DNA of 35,143 nucleotides, from contig MKTT01000156.1 in the NCBI GenBank assembly GCA_001898385.1, positions 1 through 35,143 on the forward strand, written 5' to 3'. Origin of the DNA: Planctomycetales bacterium 71-10 (GTDB lineage: Bacteria; Planctomycetota; Planctomycetia; Isosphaerales; Isosphaeraceae). Of the stretch, positions 30,453 through 35,143 are shown one piece after another. The notes under the pieces are model-generated. The model searched no databases. It had not been told where the DNA came from and saw only the letters and a list, made by a program, of their open reading frames with translations. A program made the position numbers and the translations under genes. The first letter of the stretch is position 1. Each line of letters starts with the position of its first letter.

Positions 30453-31337
30453 ATGGGCTACGTCGTGCGATACGGCCGGATGCGACTGCTGGGGGCGTGC
30501 TACCCGCCGCCGGGGGTGGCGCACGCGCGCGGGGAGCGGGTGGTGATCCGCAGCGACCGCGGCGTCGAGCTGGGCGAGGTCCTCTGCCCGCTCACCGACA
30601 AGGCCGCCAGGGCGCTCGAACGGCGCGAGCCGGGGGAGATCCTCCGGCCGGCCGACGGGGCCGACCTCCAGCACGAGCGCTCGCTCCCCTCGCAGGAGGG
30701 GCAGGCGTCCGACACCTGCCGGGAGCTGATCGCCCGCCGTCGGCTCCAGATGGACCTGGTCGACGTCGAGGTCCTCTTCGGCCGCGAGCGCATCATCTTC
30801 TACTACCTGGCCGAGAAGCGCGTCGACTTCCGCGAGCTGGTCCGCGACCTGGCCCGCGCCCTGCGCACCCGCATCGAGATGCGCCAGATCGGCGTCCGCG
30901 ACGAGGCCAAGCTGCTGGCCGACTACGGCGACTGCGGCAAGCCCGTCTGCTGCAACACCCACCTGTCGCAGATGCCGCCGGTCTCCATGAAGATGGCCAA
31001 GCTCCAGAAGACCACGCTCGACCCCTCCAAGATCTCCGGCCGCTGCGGCCGGCTGAAGTGCTGCCTGCGCTACGAATACGACGCCTACCGCGAGGCCGAG
31101 AAGGAACTCCCCCCCAACGGCTCCCGGGTCGAGACCGTCAAGGGCCGCGGCCGGGTCGTGGCGCAGGACGTCCTGGCGGCGAAGCTCGTCGTGGAGTTCG
31201 AGGACGGCCGCCGGATCATCCTCGGCCCGGCGGACGTGCTGTCGGTCGAGCCCCGGCCCCGCGGCCCCCGGCGTCCCGACGCCGAGCCGGACGATCCCGA
31301 CCCGGGCGACGACTCCGACCCCGGGGACCTGGCATGA
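30453..31337 (+). CDS. PSP1 C-terminal domain protein (RicT/YaaT-like)
   Basis: This 294-aa protein matches the PSP1/RicT family across its first ~265 residues: GERVVIRSDRGVELGEVL, then RRLQMDLVDVEVLFGRERIIFYYLAEKRVDFRELVRDLA. The Cys-rich core is Cys161, Cys166 and Cys167 (DYGDCGKPVCCNTHL) and Cys198, Cys203 and Cys204 (SGRCGRLKCCLRYEYD), separated by MPPVSMKMAKLQ. In Bacillus subtilis, RicT (YaaT) acts in the RicA-RicF-RicT complex, which binds iron-sulfur clusters and assists RNA processing by RNase Y. All motif Cys are present here. The last ~30 residues are Asp/Pro-rich. There is no Shine-Dalgarno site. The stop overlaps the next gene's start (ATGA at 31334), so translation is coupled. 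Confidence 0.9.
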   Translation: MGYVVRYGRMRLLGACYPPPGVAHARGERVVIRSDRGVELGEVLCPLTDKAARALERREPGEILRPADGADLQHERSLPSQEGQASDTCRELIARRRLQMDLVDVEVLFGRERIIFYYLAEKRVDFRELVRDLARALRTRIEMRQIGVRDEAKLLADYGDCGKPVCCNTHLSQMPPVSMKMAKLQKTTLDPSKISGRCGRLKCCLRYEYDAYREAEKELPPNGSRVETVKGRGRVVAQDVLAAKLVVEFEDGRRIILGPADVLSVEPRPRGPRRPDAEPDDPDPGDDSDPGDLA

Positions 31338-31789
31338 GCGCCTTCCGCGACCAGATCGGCCGTGTCATCGCCCGCGACCCCAGGTACGCCCTGGAGGCGT
31401 ACGCCTTCGTCCTGGAGTCGCTGCACCTGGCCCGCGACCGCAAGCTGCGCGAGGCCCGCCGCGCCCCCCGGACGCCCGGCGCCCGGGGCCGGAAGAAGGC
31501 GGCCTCCGGCCACGTCACCGGCCGCCAGCTCTGCCTCGCCGCCCGCCGGCTGGCCCTCCGCGACTACGGCCTGCTCGCCGCCGCGGTCCTGGGCCACTGG
31601 GGCCTGCGCTCCACGTCCGACATCGGCGCGATCGTCTACAACCTGATCGCCTCCGGCGACCTCGACAAGACCCCTAGCGACCGCCGCGAGGACTTCGACG
31701 ACGTCTTCGACTTCGACGTCGACTTCCGCCCCGCGCCGATCGCCGACGACGACCCGGACGACGACCCCGAGCCCGCGGAGGCGGACTGA
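31334..31789 (+). CDS. Minf_1886 family protein (Planctomycetes/Verrucomicrobia-restricted)
   Basis: This 151-aa protein shows the Minf_1886 family pattern: FRDQIGRVIARDPRYALEAYAFVLESLH at residues 4-31, TGRQLCLAARRLALRDYGLLAAAVLGHWG, then TSDIGAIVYNLIASGDLDKTPSDRREDFDDVFDFD. The family is known only from the PVC group and has no assigned function. The last 20 residues are Asp/Glu/Pro-rich. The start ATG overlaps the PSP1 stop codon (ATGA), so the two genes are translationally coupled and probably act together. A 59-aa membrane protein follows after 3 bases. Confidence 0.88.
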   Translation: MSAFRDQIGRVIARDPRYALEAYAFVLESLHLARDRKLREARRAPRTPGARGRKKAASGHVTGRQLCLAARRLALRDYGLLAAAVLGHWGLRSTSDIGAIVYNLIASGDLDKTPSDRREDFDDVFDFDVDFRPAPIADDDPDDDPEPAEAD

Positions 31790-31792
31790 CCC

Positions 31793-31972
31793 ATGACCAT
31801 CGAGCCCGATCCCGCCCCCTCGCCGCGCGACCGCCGTCGGTTCTACGCCGCGATCGCCCTGTTCCTCGCCTGGATCGCCTTCCTGATCGGCCTCGCCGCG
31901 ACCGACGCCCACCGCCCCCAGGAGCGCGCCGGCACCGTCCCCGACGCCGCCGCGCACCCCGACGAGGGCTGA
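31793..31972 (+). CDS. 59-aa single-pass membrane protein
   Basis: The frame reads MTIEPDPAPSPRDRRRFYAA..., with a short acidic/Pro N-terminus and an Arg cluster (12-16). One hydrophobic helix follows at about residues 17-37 (FYAAIALFLAWIAFLIGLAA), then a polar tail ending HPDEG. By the positive-inside rule the N-terminus faces the cytoplasm. It begins 3 bases after the Minf_1886 stop and is probably the third gene of the operon. No family is recognised. It is convergent with the LapA-domain gene, 8 bases away. Its reality is supported by position, composition and the clean membrane segment. Confidence 0.65.
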   Translation: MTIEPDPAPSPRDRRRFYAAIALFLAWIAFLIGLAATDAHRPQERAGTVPDAAAHPDEG

Positions 31973-31980
31973 CCCCGCCC

Positions 31981-32211
31981 TCACTCGACCGTCGGCCGCT
32001 CCGATACCCGCCGGATCGAGCGCGAGAGGTACGAGACCACCGTCCACCCGCTGAGCATCCCGAGGACGTAGGCGGCGATCGCCATCAGCGCCACGGGGCC
32101 GGTCACCGTCCACTTCGCGAAGTCGACCGTGATCGAGTTCATGTTCTGCACCGCGAACAGGCCGATCGCCCCGAGGAAGACCAGCAGCAGGACCGCCTGG
32201 ATGAACCGCAT
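31981..32211 (-). CDS. LapA-domain small membrane protein
   Basis: This 76-aa protein has two hydrophobic helices (about 3-22, FIQAVLLLVFLGAIGLFAVQN, and about 38-62, GPVALMAIAAYVLGMLSGW). Between them is the family hallmark VQNMNSITVDFAKWTVTGPVAL. It fits LapA (lipopolysaccharide assembly protein A domain, formerly DUF1049), whose Escherichia coli member works with LapB in LPS control. No lapB is adjacent here. The start at 32211 is chosen because upstream frame to 32379 overlaps the next gene region and is not family-like; GGGGG stands near position -9. Confidence 0.85.
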   Translation of the reverse strand: MRFIQAVLLLVFLGAIGLFAVQNMNSITVDFAKWTVTGPVALMAIAAYVLGMLSGWTVVSYLSRSIRRVSERPTVE

Positions 32212-32347
32212 CGTTATCCCCCCGGCCGGAGCCGTTTGCACAGGACGGACTTGAGTCGAAAACGCCTGGACCTGACGAGCAGTTTTCGTGCCGGCCCGCT
32301 CGCCTTCAGCTTCGGCCTCGCTCTCGATCGCGCGACGGGTGATGAAT

Positions 32348-32644
32348 TCAGGTCGACGGTTCGATCTCTCCTCGCGCAATCAGGAGTGCTTCGTATTCGT
32401 CCCGATTCATGGGGCAGTCGACGAGGTCCAGGAATTCCGCCTTCGACAGCAGGCATTGCCGAGCCATCTGGCCGAGCAGGCCGTCGGCGACGTCCCGCAC
32501 CTTCGGCGAATGGCTCGTCTTGGTGCGAGCCCGTGACTTGCGCCCATCTTTCGTGAGATACACGAAATAGTGATGATCGCCTTCGATCTTCACAAACCCT
32601 TTGGATCGGAGGGCGGCCTCAACGTCCTTCCGTTTGCGAGGCAA
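32348..32644 (-). CDS. HicA-like toxin-family protein
   Basis: This 98-aa protein begins RKRKDVEAALRSKGFVKIEGDHHYFVYLTKDGRKSRARTKTSHSPK, with the order of a HicA double-stranded-RNA-binding-like fold. A 'GDHHYF' at 22-27 corresponds to the GSHH of HicA mRNA interferases, whose His is catalytic. The second half (LLGQMARQCLLSKAEFLDLVDCPMNRDEYEALL) is longer than canonical HicA (about 60 aa) and typical of a separate subgroup. The start is TTG at 32644, with GGGAGG 6 bases upstream and no ATG alternative. It overlaps the end of the 361-aa gene by 26 bases, so expression is coupled. Toxin activity is inferred, not shown. Confidence 0.65.
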   Translation of the reverse strand: MPRKRKDVEAALRSKGFVKIEGDHHYFVYLTKDGRKSRARTKTSHSPKVRDVADGLLGQMARQCLLSKAEFLDLVDCPMNRDEYEALLIARGEIEPST

Positions 32645-33704
32645 GTTCGTCCTCCCGCATGCGGGCCAAGAGTGCTTCTCGAAGTCGTTGGGCCCCGACG
32701 GTCAACCTTTCGGGCTTCTCGCGGGCATAGGCGTCCCATTGGAACATCACCTGTTCGGCGAGTTCGTCGGCCACCTCCTCCCGCGTGGTCGCGAAGACGT
32801 CGAGGCCCAGTTCCGCGTCGGTGAGGGTGTAGTATTGGCCCGAATCCTCGTCGAGGGATGGGGTGAGCGTGAGCGGAGGGGCGATTCGGAGCCGCTTCCC
32901 CGACCATTCGATCCTGTCGAATGTCAGGGGAGACAGGTCGACCGGTTCAACTCGGGTTACGTTCGTCAATCGCGTCGGGTGGCCCTTGCGATCGAGCGAG
33001 AATCGGCCGGTCACCTGGATCGGCTCGGACCAATGCTCCAGGATACTGCCCAGGACCGACTCTTCGCAGTCGCAACGGATTTCCCGGCCGGTCGGGCGAT
33101 GTCGGATCACGATGCGACGGGCTTCGATGTCGACTCTCACCAGATCGCCGGTGACGGTCATCATCGTATCCTCGACCATATCGGGCGAGGCGTAGTCGCG
33201 GATGGCCCGGTACTCCTTCGGCCCGAGGGCGACCCGCCGGGCGCCGATGCGGAAGGATATCCCCCAGCGGTCGCCGGGGCGGGGCAGCATCCCCCGCAAT
33301 TCCGCCAGGACGCGCGACAAGATCCGCGGGTCTCGGGCGGCCGTGACCAGCTTCGACCAGTCACCTCGCGCCGCAGCCTCCATGACGTCCATCGTCCGCA
33401 CCAGCGCGGAGGGGCCTTGATCCTCCGTGGATTCGAACAACGGTTCGGTCGACGCCAATGAGAGGGGCACGGCGTAGCTGGATGCGCGCGAGACGCCGCA
33501 TCGCAGTTGGTATCGCTTGCGGAAGTCTTCGGGGGGGGAGAATCGCTCCCGGATCGTTCGCCCTTCGCCCGCCGCCGCGAGCAGATGGACGAGCCGCTGG
33601 AGATGTTCCAGGGTGCGCAGCAGGACGTCGGCCGGCACGGTGTGATCGACCGTCTCGGCCCCTTCAATGACAAGCTCGGCTTGCTCCGGATTCATGTCGT
33701 CCAT
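32619..33704 (-). CDS. 361-aa partner of the HicA-like protein, unknown family
   Basis: I do not recognise the family of this 361-aa protein. Residues 1-45 are acidic with a helix (LLRTLEHLQRLVHLLAAAGEG). The middle is mixed and contains two Cys in REIRCDCEES (about 211-213). The C-terminal segment 285-345 (YYTLTDAELGLDVFATTREEVADELAEQVMFQWDAYA) has the strand-strand-helix pattern of HicB antitoxins (xYYxxxDxELGLxxxxxTxEE). Together with the overlapping HicA-like gene it may be an antitoxin in which a HicB-like domain is fused to a long N-terminal part. Two in-frame ATGs exist (33704, 33695); the first has no Shine-Dalgarno site but a promoter 8 bases upstream. Composition is slightly less GC-rich than neighbours. 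Confidence 0.6.
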   Translation of the reverse strand: MDDMNPEQAELVIEGAETVDHTVPADVLLRTLEHLQRLVHLLAAAGEGRTIRERFSPPEDFRKRYQLRCGVSRASSYAVPLSLASTEPLFESTEDQGPSALVRTMDVMEAAARGDWSKLVTAARDPRILSRVLAELRGMLPRPGDRWGISFRIGARRVALGPKEYRAIRDYASPDMVEDTMMTVTGDLVRVDIEARRIVIRHRPTGREIRCDCEESVLGSILEHWSEPIQVTGRFSLDRKGHPTRLTNVTRVEPVDLSPLTFDRIEWSGKRLRIAPPLTLTPSLDEDSGQYYTLTDAELGLDVFATTREEVADELAEQVMFQWDAYAREKPERLTVGAQRLREALLARMREDELASQTEGR

Positions 33705-33712
33705 ACGACTCG

Positions 33713-33742
33713 TTTGTACACGGCCGGAGTCGGCGTGGTCAA
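33713..33742 (-). promoter_or_regulatory. Candidate promoter giving a leaderless mRNA
   Basis: TTGACC (33742-33737) and TACAAA (33718-33713) with an 18-base spacer match consensus at five and four of six positions. The -10 ends 8 bases before the ATG at 33704, which has no Shine-Dalgarno site, so the 361-aa gene would be translated from a leaderless or nearly leaderless mRNA. Confidence 0.45.
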
Positions 33743-33766
33743 GGATTCCAGCCGACCCGCCCGGCC

Positions 33767-35143
33767 TCACGCCAGCGCCACGTCCAGCCGCGTGACCGAC
33801 GCCGGGTCCAGGACCACGCGGAACGCGCCGCCTTTCAGGTCGGTGGTTGAGGCGACGGGGGCGACGACGTCGGGGGCGTCGAAGGTGTTGTGGGCGTTCA
33901 ACTCCTTGTGCGACAGGACGACCTTGCGGACCGACGCGGCCTCGGCGCCCTTGAGGCGCACCTCGACCTCCACGGGCTCGCTCGCGTGCGAGTGGACCAG
34001 GGTGATCGTGGCCGCCTTCCCCTCGGCCTTCGAGGCCGAGCCGGCGACGCGGAAGATCGACTCCGCGCGGTCGCCGACCTGGAACGGGACGGGCGGCGCC
34101 TGCGCCTCCACGCGGACGCTGGTCGCGCCGTGGTGGGGGCGGTACATCTCGAAGACGTGGAAGTTCGGCGTGCAGACGAACCGGTCGCCGTCGGCCAGGA
34201 ACAGCGAGTGGATGTTGTTGATGAGCTGGGCGACGTTCGCCATGTCGACCTTGTCGGCGTGGCGGTTGAAGACGTCCAGGGTCAGCCCGGCGACCAGGGC
34301 GTCGCGCAGGCATCCCATCTGTTCGAACAGGTGATTCGGGTGGATCTCGGTCCCGGTGGGGTGCCAGCAGCCCCACTCGTCGACGATCAGCTTCACCTTA
34401 TGCTCGCGGTCGAACTCGCCCATCGCGGCCCACTGGTCGCGGATGAGCTGGTCCATGTAGTTCCCCTTGTGGAGCATCTCGTACCACTGGTCCACGCTGA
34501 ACTTGAGCGCATGGCCGGTGGTGCCGCAGTAGTAGTGGGCGGCGAAGGCGTGGAGCGGGGCCCGAGCGCCGTCGACCCACTTGGCGAAGAAGCGGCGGGT
34601 CCAGTCGAGGTCGTTGCTGTTGGGGCCGGCGGCGGTGAGGTAGAGCTTCACGCCGTACTCCGGGACCCATTCGGTGAACCGGCGATACTCCTTGCAGTAG
34701 TCCTCGGGCGTGAACTTGCCGCCGCAGCCCCAGCTCTCGTTGCCGACGCCCCAGTACGCGACCTTGAACGGGTCGCGGTCGCCGTTGGCGACGCGCTCGT
34801 CGGCCAGCGTGGTGGCGCCGGCGGGGGCGTTGCAGTATTCGACCCAGTGCTGGAACTCGGTGGGGTCGCCGGCGCCGACGTTCGCCGCGAAGTACGGCTC
34901 GTCGCCGCAGAGGCGGCAGAACTGCATGAACTCGCGGGTGCCGAACGTGTTGGGCTCGGTGACCTCCTTCCAGCGGCCGAACCGCCGGGGCCGCTTCTCG
35001 GCCGGGCCGATCCCGTCGCGCCAGTGGTAGATGTCGGCGAAGCAGCCGCCGGGCCAGCGGATGGCGACCTTGCCCAGCCGGTGCATGTGGTCGACCAGCT
35101 TCTTGCGGATCCCGCCGACGTTCTCCACCTTGGAGTCGGGCCC
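33767..35143 (-). CDS. GH51 alpha-L-arabinofuranosidase, N-terminus outside the window
   Basis: The visible 458 residues lack the first ~50 or more residues, as the frame is open to base 35143 (GPDSKVENVGGIRKK). This is a retaining GH51 enzyme that removes terminal arabinofuranose from hemicellulose-type sugars. The barrel carries VAIRWPGGCFADIYHWRDGIGP. The acid/base Glu is in YWGVGNESWGCGG and the nucleophile Glu in KLIVDEWGCWH. The C-terminal beta-sandwich follows, ending AFRVVLDPASVTRLDVALA. No signal peptide can be judged. A GTG at 35128 looks like a start, but the family's conserved region continues upstream of it, so it is not taken as the start. Confidence 0.9.
   Translation of the reverse strand, partial: GPDSKVENVGGIRKKLVDHMHRLGKVAIRWPGGCFADIYHWRDGIGPAEKRPRRFGRWKEVTEPNTFGTREFMQFCRLCGDEPYFAANVGAGDPTEFQHWVEYCNAPAGATTLADERVANGDRDPFKVAYWGVGNESWGCGGKFTPEDYCKEYRRFTEWVPEYGVKLYLTAAGPNSNDLDWTRRFFAKWVDGARAPLHAFAAHYYCGTTGHALKFSVDQWYEMLHKGNYMDQLIRDQWAAMGEFDREHKVKLIVDEWGCWHPTGTEIHPNHLFEQMGCLRDALVAGLTLDVFNRHADKVDMANVAQLINNIHSLFLADGDRFVCTPNFHVFEMYRPHHGATSVRVEAQAPPVPFQVGDRAESIFRVAGSASKAEGKAATITLVHSHASEPVEVEVRLKGAEAASVRKVVLSHKELNAHNTFDAPDVVAPVASTTDLKGGAFRVVLDPASVTRLDVALA

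Overview
The window is very GC-rich, tightly packed bacterial chromosome and most likely comes from a planctomycete of the Isosphaeraceae type. The evidence is a DUF1559 protein with the planctomycete pilin-like segment, a Minf_1886-family gene (a family restricted to Planctomycetes and Verrucomicrobia), a Kdo (LPS) biosynthesis gene, many long TPR, HEAT or low-complexity proteins, and frequent weak or absent Shine-Dalgarno sites. The GC content and frequent GC-ending codons create long false antisense ORFs; these are not annotated.

Layout. 1-88: a tandem 44-bp duplication at the start of a gene that runs off the left edge. 151-1308: a GT4 glycosyltransferase. 1394-4190: an unknown protein and a large lipoprotein with a degenerate transglutaminase-like core and TPRs. 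4440-6934: an envelope-lipid operon (coiled-coil membrane protein, diacylglycerol-kinase-type lipid kinase, KdsA). 7149-9566: an 805-aa DUF1559 protein, divergent from a 1676-aa TPR protein that carries an intact C39-like cysteine-peptidase site (9802-14832). 14957-16376: a secreted basic-secretory-protein-type metallopeptidase and a VOC protein, facing a pirin gene (16381-17247). Pirin is divergent from an HxlR/YodB-like regulator with a perfect 18-bp palindrome between them. 17872-18923: the rplM-rpsI operon with a recognisable promoter. 19223-20169: a short DUF1508 protein, a transposase remnant and a TfoX-N protein. 20328-24857: an OprB-type porin, a cupin and alaS.

24981-26713 is an island of different composition. 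It holds a HEAT-repeat remnant and a 407-aa protein with the motif order of the diadenylate cyclase (DAC) fold, most like the predicted sensor family DACNV, followed by low-GC DNA without a convincing gene. 26714-29076: a secreted alpha/beta hydrolase and an HtrA-like protease with two PDZ domains, probably co-transcribed. 29195-30295: a methyltransferase with a Trm112-like zinc protein. 30453-31972: a RicT/PSP1 protein, a Minf_1886 protein and a 59-aa membrane protein. 31981-32211: a LapA-domain protein. 32348-33704: a HicA-like protein overlapping a 361-aa partner whose C-terminus looks HicB-like. 33767-35143: a 5'-truncated GH51 arabinofuranosidase.

The best candidates for undescribed biology are the DAC-like gene in the low-GC island (about 25192-26415), the HicA-like/361-aa overlapping pair (32348-33704) and the C39-in-TPR giant (9802-14832). 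No tRNA, rRNA or CRISPR array was recognised.
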